DNA of 64,000 bases from Aspidapion aeneum (Eukaryota > Arthropoda > Insecta > Coleoptera > Brentidae). The stretch spans positions 142,421,369-142,485,368 of the forward strand of contig OY755039.1 in assembly GCA_963576565.1 (NCBI GenBank). Direction: 5' to 3'. The position numbers and the translations under genes are program-made. Positions within the stretch are counted from its first letter, which is position 1. The number at the start of each line of letters is the position of its first letter. This document shows positions 1 through 10,534 of this stretch, piece by piece. Below the pieces are notes generated by a model. It was not told the DNA's origin, searched no databases, and worked only from the letters and a program-made list of their open reading frames with translations.

Positions 1-936
1 GCCAAGGTCTAAAAATAACCTTGTCCTCTCGAAGTGTTTTTATGTCCATGAAATTGGCTTAGCAGTATAAAGTCTGCACTGACATGATTTTAAGATTGCC
101 AGCTACACTTTCAAATCAAAAGGCGAGTAGCATGGATCAAAAAATTTAGTCGAAAAAATTTAGGCACAATTAAATGCTGTCATAGTGGTTATATGTATAT
201 AGTCTATCAGAATTCAATTATTAAGTATTTTTTATTTAAGTGTCTCATTTTTCAAGGGGATTTTGGGTGTCTCACTTTTACACCACTTGACCCTAGCTAC
301 ACAAAAAAGTCTACAAACTTTTCGAGACGTCACAACATAAGCTAGCAGACCACTCGTAGCAGATCAAAGTTTTATTATTCTTTAATTAGCTGCTTAATTG
401 CTAATCCTCCATTGCTATAGAATTGATTTTTTTAATTCAGTAGTTTTTGAGATATTGACTGCTCTGCTGGCTAACAGAAATGTGCAAAAGATGTTCACCT
501 TAAGTTCGAACTCTTTACCGGTTTTCAGCCGCGTAGTAAACATATTTTTGAAAAAATATTTAAAAAAAAACAATTAAAACAAAAAAAAATGTTTGTTATA
601 CAGGGTGTTAATAAAGTATGTAGCCAAACTTCAGGGGGCGATTCCTGGAGTCATTTTAGGAAGAAAAGTTCAAATAAGCATAGGTCCGAAAATGCATATC
701 TAGCAAGATACAAGGTTAAACTTTGAAAAAAAAAATTGTTTTTTGTAAATATCTTCAACATCTTTCGCTTGATTTCATTGAAAATTGGCAGAGATATTTC
801 TAGTATAAAGGGCCTACTTTGGCTCTAAAGAAGTTGCAATTAGCAAGTTAAGTGGCGTACCAGGGATGACCTTAGCAAATACTTTGTTAAAAAAAGTGTA
901 CGCCAATGACTTTTTTGACATTTTTGTATTTTTGGC

Positions 937-937
<1 letters not shown>
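1..937. other. AT-rich intergenic DNA with one ACAGGGTGT end
   Basis: No coding potential was recognised. At 599 the sequence reads ACAGGGTGTTAATAAAG. This is a terminus shared with several other inverted-repeat elements in the window (8.9, 14.5, 21.2 and 38.3 kb). No matching second end was found nearby, so it is probably a truncated or single-ended copy. The rest is simple AT-rich sequence. Confidence 0.4.

Positions 938-984
<47 letters not shown>
938..984. repeat. (TA)n microsatellite
   Basis: About 23 uninterrupted TA dinucleotides. Reading through the array yields poly-Ile-Tyr open frames on both strands, which are artefacts. Confidence 0.95.
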
Positions 985-986
<2 letters not shown>

Positions 987-1052
987 GGGAAAATATCATA
1001 ATAAATATTCACAAAACTATTTTGCATAGTGACGAGACGAAAGTTTCAGATT

Positions 1053-1087
1053 TGGGGGGGGCATCCCCCCCCGTAGATCCACGCCTG
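1053..1087. mobile_element. hAT-like terminal fragment
   Basis: A G-run/C-run stem followed by GTAGATCCACGCCTG. Read on the minus strand this starts CAGGCGTGGATCTACGGGG, which has the style of the G-rich hAT termini seen elsewhere in this window (CAGTGGCGGATCC, CATTGGCGTAGC). Only one end is visible, so this is a relic. Confidence 0.35.
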
Positions 1088-1417
1088 TAATTTGTGATGC
1101 AATTTAACATCACTAAAAATATTAAAATAACAAAAAAATGTGTAGTGACCTTAAGGATTACAGACCCAGATTTTTTATTCTTGTTTTTAAAAGTATATGA
1201 TACAGTGAAAAATTTACCCTACTTGATTACCACCAGCACCCCGATAGACAGGGTCATTTTTGATGCTGAAGTTGAGGGATTTTCCAGACATTCTTAACTT
1301 CTTAGTGGAAACCGATTTTCATGAAATTTTCAGGTAAAATAGTGTACACTACTGTAAAGAGCTGATTTTGGTCGAAATCCAGTATTGCTAATGACAGTTT
1401 ATAAGATGAGATAATAA

Positions 1418-1692
1418 GGACTTATTGAAATAAAACCTGACTTTATTTTAGAGTCGACTTTATTTTGACACATTTACACAGAAAACGAACAGCTGACCTC
1501 TCAAAATTGACATACCAAAGCCAAATTTAATAATAAGACGCTAACTTTCATTTAATAAATACTGACACTAATAAATCCGGTTTTTAAATACACAAAGGCC
1601 GAATTTTGAAGCAGAGCAGCTGCTTTTTATATGTAAATCTGTCTCCATAGGGTCGATTTTTAAATAACGTCAGGTTTTATTCCAATAAGTGT
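1418..1692. mobile_element. MITE, diverged copy of the 57448-57723 family
   Basis: Imperfect terminal inverted repeats begin GGACTTATTGAAATAAAACC on the left and GACACTTATTGGAATAAAAC on the right read in reverse. The interior shares CTCAAAATTGACATACCAAAG and a CAGCTG-containing segment with the copy at 57.4 kb, which has the same length (about 275 bp). No coding capacity. Confidence 0.6.
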
Positions 1693-1915
1693 CTAGTTAG
1701 AAAAACAAACTGTTTTCAATGCTGATATAGCGTGGAGTTCACTTGGAGTGTGCCAATAGGCGTGGAATTTATTTTGCGAAAATGCAATTTTACTGGTTCA
1801 AAAAGTCCCTAATAAATGTAGTAATGTCTCTAACCAACACGAGCCATGTGTGTTTATGTGGTAATTTTAAAAACCGCTTCGTGGGCGCAACGCGGGTTCA
1901 CTTTTTTGTACCATG

Positions 1916-4073
1916 CAGCCAACCTTGCCCTTTTTACTTCTTTTTTTAGCCCTCCATACCCAGTGGCGTGCATAGAATGTAGACGGAAAGGCGTTGCTCA
2001 CCATGAATAACATTCAAAACACTTTCATCATATTTTAAATAACTGACCTAATGACAGTATGACGTTAGTATTATTTGGTTTAAAAATTCCGCTGATTGAC
2101 GCTCACATGTCTGTTGGCGGATAAAAACGCAATAAGCGTTGATCTGGCCTAAAAGGCAGAAGAGCTGTCGTAGGAGACGGATTAGTTTGTTTCTTTTTAT
2201 TTGTGATCGATCTTTTCATTGATCGATATGTATAGTAGTTTATTTTCGCCTACTCTTATTCTGATTTGTCTCGTATCTGGGTAGATGGCGCTTCTTGCGA
2301 GAGTTTTCTCATTATTTACATAGGATTAGAGACAAAACCGTCTAATGAACTTTGCAAGAGTGTCACATTGACCAAGCAGTGTTCTGAGGAGTCCCATAAG
2401 GACGAAACAATTAACTGTCAACACTGATTAGGTGTCCATTAGATCTTGGACCCCCGTGAGGTTAAGCTTTCAAGCTACCCACGGAAAAATATGAGAGAAA
2501 CAAAAACTCCTTTTTACCCGATTAGCCACGAAACTTGTTTGATTTTTAAATTCACGGGTACTAAATTTCACGTTGGTTAGTATTATTTGGCTTAAAAATT
2601 CTGCTGATTGACGCTCACGTGTCTGTTGGCGGATAAAAACGCAATAAGCGTTAATCTGGCCTGAAAGGCAGAAGAGCTGTCGTAGGAAACGGATTAGTTT
2701 GTTTCTTTTTATTTGTAATCGATCTTTTCATTGATCGATATGTATAGTAGTTTATTTTCGCCTGCTCTTGTTCTGGTTTCTCTCGTATCTCAGTAGATGG
2801 CGCTTCTTGCGAGAGTTTTCTCACTATTTACATAGGATTAGAGACAAAACCGTCTAATGAACTTTGCAAGAGTGTCACATTGACCAAGCAGTGTTCTGAG
2901 GAGTCCCATAAGGACGAAACAATTAACTGTCAACACTGATTAGGTGTCCATTAGATCTTGGACCCCCGTGAGGTTAAGCTTTCAAGCTACCCACGGAAAA
3001 ATATGAGAGAAACAAAAACTCCTTTTTACCCGATTATCCACGAAATACCTGAGCACCCACAACGACTAGGTCTTATGGATGGCTGTACGTGCCTACGGGC
3101 GCCAATTTTTTTATTCTTTCTTTCGCCATGTAAAGCTTTCAAGCTACTGGTTTACGACTCGCGTGCTTCCCCCGCACACCCACCACTTCTCGTCCTTTCT
3201 TCTTTTTCAAGAGATGAGATTGAAGAAGCAAACATTTATAGCGTCAAGAAAACAGAAGTCGACCTGCAAGATATGAGTGCAACTGGGCTTGAAATTTATT
3301 ATAATAAGTATAAGACTAATATAGTTGAGTGGGCTAGAGTATCCCGTGGGATAGTGGAAGATTTTTTAAAACTATTTTGAACGAATTCCGTAACTGAAAC
3401 TGTATCGTTATGGTTATTTTTAACAAACGTGAAATTTATTAAAAATTAAACAAGTTTCATGGCTAATTGGGTAAAAAAGGAGTTTTTGTTTCTCTCATAT
3501 TTTTCCGTGGGTAGCTTGAAAGCTTAACCTCACGAGGGTCCAAGATCTAATGGACACCTAATAAGTGTTGACAGTTAACTGTTTCGTCCTTATGGGACCC
3601 CTCAGAACACTGCTTGGTCAATGTGACACTCTCGCGAAATTAATTAGACGGTTTTGTCTCTAATCCTATGTAAATAATGAGAAAACTCTCGCAAGAAGCG
3701 CCATCTACCGAGATACGAGAGAAACCAGAACAAGAGCAGGCGAAAATAAACTACTATACATATCGATCAATTAAAAGATCGATTACAAATAAAAAGAAAC
3801 AAACTAATCCGTCTCCTACGACAGCTCTTCTACCTTTCAGGCCAGATCAACGCTTATTGCGTTTTTATCCGCCATCAGACACGTGAGCGTCAATCAGCGG
3901 AATTTTTAAACCAAATAATACTAACGTCATACTGTCATTAGGTCAGTTATTTAAAATATAATGAAAGTGTTTTGAATTTTATTCATGGTGAGCAACGCCT
4001 TTCCGCCTACATTCTATGCACGCCACTGGGTATGGAGGGCTAAAAAAAGAAGTAAAAAGGGCAAGGTTGGCTA
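1916..4073. repeat. 2.1-kb inverted duplication with an internal direct copy
   Basis: The left arm (about 1916-2580) and right arm (about 3419-4073) are reverse complements with few differences. The outermost parts contain CAGTGGCGTGCATAGAATG, which looks like a hAT terminus. The inversion continues some 55 bp outside that terminus on both sides, so it is a duplication of a larger segment and not just a transposon with long TIRs. A second direct copy of the arm interior (about 2585-3045) sits between the arms, followed by about 370 bp of unique DNA. No clear target-site duplication was found at the edges. Confidence 0.75.
3210..3380 (+). CDS. Unrecognised coding-like fragment inside the inverted duplication
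   Basis: The last 55 or so codons of a 140-codon open frame (2958-3380) have protein-like composition: DEIEEANIYSVKKTEVDL, then QDMSATGLEIYYNKYK, then a C-terminus ending GIVEDFLKLF. A pyrimidine-rich run ending CAAG just upstream (about 3200-3213) could be a splice acceptor. The upstream part of the open frame is repeat sequence and is not believable coding. I do not recognise the family. It may be a gene fragment captured between the arms, or an accidental open frame. Confidence 0.25.
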   Translation, partial: RDEIEEANIYSVKKTEVDLQDMSATGLEIYYNKYKTNIVEWARVSRGIVEDFLKLF

Positions 4074-4074
4074 G

Positions 4075-4300
4075 TGTATAAGTGTTGACAGTTAACTGTT
4101 TCGTTCTAATGGGACTCCTCAGAACACTCCTGGGTCAGTGAAACAGTTAACTGTCAACACTTATTAGGTGGCCATCAGATCTTGGACCCCCGTGAGGTTA
4201 AGCTTTCAAGCTACCCACGGAAAAATATAAGAGAAACAAAAACTCCTTTTTTACCGGATTAGCCACGAAACTTGTTTGGTTATTTCTAACTACTGCTCGT
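4075..4300. repeat. Partial copies of the 150-bp dispersed module
   Basis: Segments matching the inverted-duplication interior: a short inverted piece around AGTTAACTGTTTCG at 4088-4140, then a forward copy running from TTAGGTGGCCATCAGATC to GCCACGAAACTTG at 4164-4276. The same module recurs at 2435, 2934, 3419-3565 (reverse), 57050-57203 (reverse) and 62800-62960. Confidence 0.7.
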
Positions 4301-4384
4301 TATCAGAAGCGAAACAGCCACAGAATTTGATGTATATAAAGATAGCGGAATAACTTTGGAAATTAAAAAAATATATATATACTC

Positions 4385-4850
4385 ATAATTTGCCGTAAAT
4401 TAACTATAAAAACAAAAAATTTTCCGTGCTCTTTAAATAAAAATGGTGTTCTGCCAACTATATATAAATTGAGCAAAACACCTATAGAAATAATGGATTT
4501 ATCTAAAAAAAAATTTATGTTTACACAATTTACCGTTAATTATCCGTCAAATAGTTGTAAAAACAAAAAATTTGCCACGTTCCTTTTTAAAAAAAATGGT
4601 GTTCTGCTAACTTTATATAAAGTTAGCAGAACATCTATAAAAATAATGGATTTATCTAAAAAAAATTTAGTGCACAATTTGCCGTTAATTATCCGTAAAT
4701 TAGTTGTGAAAACAAAACATTTGCCGTGCCCGTTTTTTTTTTACATTCTGTTCTGCTAGCTTTATATAAAGGTAGCAGAACACCTATAGAAATAGTGGAT
4801 TTCTCTAAAAAAAAATTAGTTGTAAAAACAAAAAAATTGCCGTGTCCGTT
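4385..4850 (+). repeat. Tandem repeat, about 150-bp unit, about three copies
   Basis: Units are recognisable by GGTGTTCTGC, then AACACCTATAGAAATAATGG, ATTTATCTAAAAAAAA, CCGTTAATTATCCGT and TTGCCGTG blocks. The middle unit carries a perfect 32-bp palindrome at 4601-4632 (GTTCTGCTAACTTTAT and its complement). The equivalent positions in the other units are imperfect palindromes. Confidence 0.8.
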
Positions 4851-4859
4851 GTCCATCAA

Positions 4860-5640
4860 TATTAGCATCCTGTATATGGGAAGTACCTATAGTACTTTCT
4901 TGTAGAGTAGCCGCGTAATGGTAGCGTTGGTTGTTTGGTGCTAAAAACCAGTTGGTTGGGATCATTAAAATTTTAAATATTCAACGTTGAATATCAAAAT
5001 AAAATTATCGAAAATCACGCAGCCTGAAAATGCCGCGAAATTTTACGCAAAAATATTACGTATTACAACTCGTAGTATTTTTACCAATGACCGTTTTTAT
5101 TCGGCAATTTTTGTTTTTGGTCAAAAACCCTCATGCACGTATTTTTGATATTCTGACGTATCAGATAAACAACGTCATAAAGGACAGAAAAAACCAAACC
5201 AAACCAATTTCAAAAACAGAATTATTAATAAGGGAACATTTTTAAATTACGTAACGCAAAATTTTTGCCTTTGTGTCTACCCCTTTTCCTTCGTAACGAA
5301 TTTTGAAGACTTTAAAACATTAAAAAACATTAAGTATAACGCATGGCTAGTGATTTTGCTTATGTCTTATTTTGTCATAATAAATGTTCGGTTATTATTA
5401 ATTCCGTTTTTGATATTGGACAGTTATACCATTTTTCTTTGTGATCCTTGATTTTTCTTTTGTCATTTATGACTTTGGGCAGGGGGGGTCTTAGGGGCTG
5501 AAGCCCTCGCCCAGAGCCACTGAATATTGACCCCTAAAACATGAAAATCCTTTACGCAATTTTCTTGAAATTTGGTTTTGTTAAGTAAAGTTAAATCCAT
5601 TAAGTCGAGTGTTGAAATTTGGTAGGTGTAGTGTTTGGTA
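4860..5640. other. AT-rich DNA with a partial MITE end
   Basis: Mostly featureless. Around 5230-5340 there is a segment reading AAATTACGTAACGCAAAATT that matches the inverted repeats of the MITE at 24342-24494, so it is probably a truncated relative. No believable coding sequence. Confidence 0.4.
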
Positions 5641-6330
5641 ATCTGGTAACACTACAATTTACGTTTTTTATTACAACATTGGCGGATCCAAAATGGCGGA
5701 TTTTTTTATTTTTAAACCGCTTTGTCTCAAACTTGAAAGTTTGCAGTGCCTGAGATCACTTAAAACAGTTTTATCCTTAAACTTAAAAAATTTTAATTGA
5801 CGAATCCAAAATGGCGGATTTCCTTATTTACTAACCGATTTGTCTCAAACTTGAAATATTACATTGCTTAAGGTCATTTGACACAATTTACTACTCAAAC
5901 TTAAAAAAATCAAAATGGCCGATCCAAAATGGCGGACTTTCTTATTTATGAACCGATGTGTATCAAATAAAGAAATTGACGGGGTTTCAAGTCTCTGCTT
6001 ATGATTTTGACTTAAACTTATAAAAAGTTCAAAATGGCGAATCGAAAATGGCGGATTTCCTTATTTACTAACCGATTTGTCTAATATTACATTGCTTGAG
6101 GTCATTTAACACAATTTTCTACTCAAACTTAAAAAAAATCAAAATGGCCGATCCAAAATGGCGGACTTTCTTATTTATGAACCGATGTGCATCAAATAAA
6201 GAAATTGGCGGGGTTTCAAGTCCCTGCTTATGATTTTGACTTAAACCTATAAAAAGTTCAAAATGGCGAATCCAAAATGGCGGACTTTCTTATTTATGAA
6301 CCGATGTGTATCAAATATAGAAATTGGCGG
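5640..6330 (+). repeat. Tandem array with AAAATGGCGGA motifs (about 120-bp unit)
   Basis: Alternating sub-units of about 110-120 bp are built around (A)AAATGGCGGA plus CTTATTTA(C/T)(T/G)AACCGAT and TCAAACTTAAAAA. AAAATGGCGGA occurs at about 5690, 5805, 5925, 6045, 6153 and 6272, with variants AAAATGGCCGA and AAAATGGCGAA between them. Adjacent sub-units alternate in type, giving a higher-order period of about 230 bp. Confidence 0.85.
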
Positions 6331-7183
6331 GAAAATGTATTCTTTGGTTTTCGAAGGTCAAGTTCTGCCGTCGAAAACGAAAAAGTTGTAACTGCAATTT
6401 ACGCGAAACTGAGATAATCCTCTTTAGTAAGAATTCTGGAAATGCGCTTAAATGTAACAGTATAATTTTGACAGTTAGAATAAATCTATAAGGTTTTTGA
6501 GTTTGATTGTAAATTGATCAACTAGAAGTCCAAAAGGCCAATTTACAATTTTTGCAGTTGCAGAGTTGGTTGCCGGTCTTCGACCCGTAACGTTTGTACT
6601 TTTGCTGTTAAGTTTTTTTTACCTAACAATGTAATTTCTTACGGATAATAATGATAAGTGTGCAAAAGTGTAGTGCTGCTTTTTTACTCTATTATAGTAA
6701 ACTTATAGGGTGATATTCAATAATGTGAGGCCTATATTTTCAAAATGGGGGTTTTTTGGTTAAAATATTTTAAATTTCCTTGTAGTGGGCTTATCTAGTT
6801 TTTTTTACGTCACATATTTTGAACAAAACACAAATTAAAAATAATCTTAATCCTAATCATGTCAAGTTACAAAGTGTAATTGATTTTGACTATCTAAATT
6901 GTGTCTATAAATTAGGTCAAAAAAATATTTAAAAAAAGACGCTTGTGGTACGCAAAAGCCTAGTTTCCACCCAGGTGACTCGGCATTTAAAGACGGTGCA
7001 AATCCATGTGCCGTCACGTGATGCGTTTTTTGAATCAGGGTGGGCATAGGGGGAAAACGGGTATAAGGTGCATAAATATGGGGCATACCCATGCATTCAC
7101 ACGCGATGCTTGAAGCCAGGACCCCCGTTTAATTCTTAATGTTCCTTTTTCGTGTAGACAGGATTTCGGTGACTGCGCATGCG
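6330..7183. other. Non-coding DNA sharing a dispersed motif
   Basis: Around 6340-6420 the sequence TTCGAAGGTCAAGTTCTGCC has a reverse-complement relative at about 9215-9245 inside the 8.93-kb element, suggesting remains of the same family. No coding region is supported. The minus-strand open frame at 6862-7092 has no recognisable content. Confidence 0.3.
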
Positions 7184-7470
7184 CAAGGGCGGATCCAGAG
7201 GTACTTCTCGGGGGAGGGGGGGGAGGGGCACTTTAGGTGACATTCTCTGTTGGTAAAAAACGGTATATATTTTTTTAAGCAGCATTTTATTGAATTAGTC
7301 AGTGACTGTAATTTCGATGATAATAACAACAGACACTTTCATGCGCCGCAGGCAAAAATTTTGAATTTTTATTAGCAAAAACATTACTTTTTACTCATTT
7401 TTTGTATATTCAAAAAATTCTCGGGGGGGGGGGGCAAGTGCCCCTAGTGCCCCCCCTGGATCCGCCACTG
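7184..7470. mobile_element. hAT MITE with 8-bp TSD (family B)
   Basis: A 287-bp element starting CAAGGGCGGATCCAGAGG and ending CTGGATCCGCCACTG, flanked by a perfect 8-bp duplication CGCATGCG at 7176-7183 and 7471-7478. The 8-bp duplication and CA...TG ends fit hAT. The ends match the longer element at 43769-45175, including the shared interior GCAAAAATTTTGAATTTTTA. No transposase is encoded. Confidence 0.9.
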
Positions 7471-7913
7471 CGCATGCGTCTGTTTTGTTAGTTTTGGAAC
7501 ATACTCCGTTACGTTACTACAATATTAGACATTTGTCCAAAATTTGACATAATTTTACACGAGAAACGCAAAACCCCGCAAAATGTAAATAAACAACAAA
7601 TATGGCGTCTACCCACACAGCAGCTGGATGCCTGACACAAAATTCGCGTCTGCAAATTTAAATTTGCCATAGTTTCCCAAGCAAGCTTATGCGGGGCCCC
7701 ATCTTCAGCAATGTTTCAAGTGATTACTTAAAAACTAGCAAATCGATTTAAACCAAATTTTAAACATTGGTAATCCAAAGCGTTTGCTCGATAACAAATC
7801 AGTCAGTTTTTAATAATTAAACTTCACGAATATGTCAGTGTTATGGCGAATGTGACGCCATCTACTCTTCACACTGCTGATAATGTCTAACCAAGTGTTT
7901 CTTTTTATTTCAG
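7471..7913 (+). other. Probable intron sequence upstream of the 7914 exon
   Basis: Non-repetitive AT-rich DNA ending in a polypyrimidine tract and CAG (TTTCTTTTTATTTCAG at 7898-7913). No upstream exon was identified in the first 7.9 kb, so earlier exons probably lie outside the window or upstream of the repeats. Confidence 0.35.
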
Positions 7914-8020
7914 ACTACATGAAGGCCACCAAGAGGACTTTGGAAACCTCCAAAAAACTGAACGGAACCGCCCAAGATCCGGAACCACCTCAGAAAATAA
8001 TGAGAACCATCCACAGTTAA
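7914..8020 (+). CDS. Probable terminal coding exon of an unrecognised gene
   Basis: Directly after a strong splice acceptor the frame reads YMKATKRTLETSKK, then LNGTAQDPEPPQKI, then MRTIHS and a TAA at 8018-8020. Two bases (AC) precede the first full codon, so the preceding exon would end one base into a codon. Composition is Lys/Thr/Pro-rich and hydrophilic, consistent with a soluble or disordered C-terminus. A canonical AATAAA lies at 8145-8150, followed by a GT-rich stretch, giving a plausible 3' UTR of about 145 nt. I do not recognise the protein and see no further exons in the window. The alternative is a chance AG followed by a 34-codon open frame. Confidence 0.5.
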
Positions 8021-8144
8021 AGTACCATTCACAATCGAGTGCTTATCCTTTAAATTTTATCTGGAATAATATTCAATTTTAGACGATTTTAATCGGTTCC
8101 TTCTTAGGGAGACTTTGAACCTAGGTAGGCGGGACATACAGCGC

Positions 8145-8150
8145 AATAAA
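8145..8150 (+). terminator. Candidate polyadenylation signal AATAAA
   Basis: AATAAA 125 nt after the stop codon of the 7914-8020 exon, followed by CTTTGCTGGGCGTGTCC, which could act as a downstream GU-rich element. Confidence 0.4.
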
Positions 8151-8164
8151 CTTTGCTGGGCGTG

Positions 8165-8715
8165 TCCTTTTGTCTAAGCACATCCTCTTGTATCGCCTAA
8201 AATCACATGAAAGGCTTTTCTTTTAAAACACACCCCTTTAAAATGCGTGGGTATGTTCTACACACCTTTTTATAATCTTTTGGCATTATCTTATGTTTTT
8301 GCACACCCTTTTGTAATGTCCAAACTAACATACAGGACAATTAACAAATTGGGAATATTCTAGAATATTAGGGTTCGGGTGAGCTTTACTGTAGGGAATC
8401 TAAGCACATCCCGTTGTAATGCGTGGATGTGTTAAAATTTCTAAGCACACCCTTTTAAAATGCGTGTGATTGTTCTAATTTCTAAGCACACCCCTTTTTA
8501 ACACGTAGGTGTGTTCTAATGTCTACTTAGTACTTTTGTAAAAAGTAGGCGTATTCTAATGTCTAATCACGCCCCTTTGTAATGCATGGGCGTGTTCTAA
8601 TGTCTAGGCACGCTCCGTTGTAATACGTGGGAGTGTTGTAATGTCTAAGCATGCCCTTTTGTAATGCTTGGTTGTGTTTTATTGTCTAAGCACACCTTTT
8701 CGTAATCCTTAGCAA
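8165..8715 (+). repeat. Minisatellite, about 42-bp unit
   Basis: Units of the form CTAAGCACACCCTTTTGTAA followed by TGCGTGGGTGTGTTCTAATGT. The section from about 8398 to 8710 holds 7-8 recognisable copies about 40-43 bp apart. 8165-8335 contains more degenerate copies. Units differ mainly in the TGCGTGG segment and the C/T composition of CACACCC. Confidence 0.85.
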
Positions 8716-8928
8716 TTTGCTAAATAAACTTGGATAGTATTCCGGACAAGATACCCTATCATATTTTTACCCTCTTCCCCACCTTGTTACAAATTGTCTA
8801 TGATCTCTGAAAAATAATATTTTTATTACGTTTTAATTTTTAAAAAGAGTTAAGTGATTTTTTTTTGTTCAAAGAATTTTATAATTTTACATTTAGTTTT
8901 GTACAGCGATCTTTTTAGTTCAGATACA

Positions 8929-9343
8929 GGGCGTCCCAAAAAAAGCTAATAGTCCGTTGATTTAGTTTAAAAGTTTTTCACTTCCGGTTACCAGTTTGAA
9001 ATTTTTTACCATGTTTATCCACGTACTGAGACACAAAAGAAAGCCGGGAACAATCCAAAACAAAATTGGAAAATCTGCAAAAAATTGAAAATTAAGTTAT
9101 TGGTATTTTGGAATTCTAGTTGATCAATTTGTCTCCTCAAAACTCAAAAACCATGCAGATTTATTGTAACTGTCAAAATGACATTTAATCACAACTACAG
9201 AATTCTTTTTCGACGGCAGAACTTAACTTCGAAAATCAAACAACACAAAAATTGTTTTTTTACCCTATTAAAACGCTCGACAAAGTGGAAAATCTGCCAC
9301 AATTGGTTTCTTAAACTTAAATTTTTGGGACACTCTGTATAAT
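8929..9343. mobile_element. Element with ACAGGGYGTCCC ends
   Basis: Starts ATACAGGGCGTCCCAAAAA and ends TTTTGGGACACTCTGTATA, an imperfect terminal inverted repeat. The interior is non-coding. The ends are of the same type as those at 14463, 21241 and 38273. Confidence 0.55.
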
Positions 9344-9676
9344 TTTGGTCTGTATTTATTTTCCTTGTGATCTCTTGTTTTGCTTAGCTTATTCAGAAAA
9401 ATATAGGACACTATGGAAGAAATACATTTTGATAGTTTCCAAAATCAAAAACCAAAAAATTTTGAATTTTTCAGTTTTAAAAATTAAGAAAAAAAAGAGG
9501 CCATATAATATATAAAACCTATTATATTTAGTGTGATCCGTACTGTTTTCGAAAACAACAAATAAGTTTTGGTTAGATTTTGGAAAAAAATTACCTAATA
9601 GACCAATGCGGATACTTTTGGGAAGGGAAAAATTAGTAACATTATGAAAATTATTAGAAATGAGAGAAAATCTATC
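9344..9676. other. AT-rich DNA, nothing recognised
   Basis: No open frames of note and no matches to other repeats in the window were seen. Confidence 0.4.
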
Positions 9677-10474
9677 GCAGCCAATAGGAATATAAAACTA
9701 GACTCGATCCGGGTTATTTGAGTGAAATGGTGTAAGCTTTTAAGGGTAGATAATGGTTTTCAACGAAAATAGATGAAAAAAAAGTTATTGTTTTGATTCC
9801 ACAAAAGTTAAAGGTAATTTTTTATAAATAATTTTTCTACATAACCTAAGATTATCCGAGAAAAATCGAAATATTCGGTTTTTTCATTTTTAATTTTTAT
9901 CAAACTACATTTTTTTTGTTTTTGGCAAAATCTAGTAAAAAACACGTCGTAGTTTTTTTTCACGCCAAAAATGCCCATGTTCTGGAAGCAGTTTTTTTTA
10001 AACAGTGGTATTTTTTTTTGTTAAAACGTCTATTTTTAGATGTGTAAAAAATAAACATCACTATGGAAAAATTTGCCAGGAAATGTTTATTTTTTTACAT
10101 CAAAAGACGTTTTAACGAAAAAAAATATCCACTGTTTAAAAAAAACTTCTTCAAGAACTTGGGCATTTTTCTGTGAAAGTGTGGCATCTTTTTAGGTTTA
10201 AAATTAAAATATTCAAAATGTAAATATAAATATATTTTTTAAAAATCAAAAATCCGTTTTTTTTTCAGTTTTTCTCGGCAAGTTTTAGGTTATGTCAAAA
10301 AAAACCAAACCAAACTAAAACAAAAGTTGTAGACCTATAACTTTTCTTTTTAATTTTTTTTGATAGGAGGTCTAGTTTTGCTGAAAACCGTGAAAACCCG
10401 TTACGACCCCTAAAAATTCATCCCATTTCATCCTTATAACTCGGATCGAGTCTAGTTTTTTTCCTGTTGGCTGC
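9677..10474. mobile_element. Hairpin MITE, about 800 bp
   Basis: Long inverted repeat with ends GCAGCCAATAGGAATATAAA on the left and GCAGCCAACAGGAAAAAAAC read in reverse on the right. Both continue into ACTAGACTCGATCCG. The arms meet near 10070, with inner blocks around TGTTCTGGAAGCAG and TTAAAACGTCTATTTTTAG. A related fragment of one arm lies at about 54015-54100. No coding sequence. Confidence 0.75.
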
Positions 10475-10534
10475 ATTGTATTATATTTTATTTAAACAAA
10501 TTTTCATGCTAATTTTTTGCCTTTTTAAAAGGTA

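Noticed and set aside
814..1090. Poly-(Ile-Tyr) open frames
   Set aside because: Translation of the (TA)n microsatellite.
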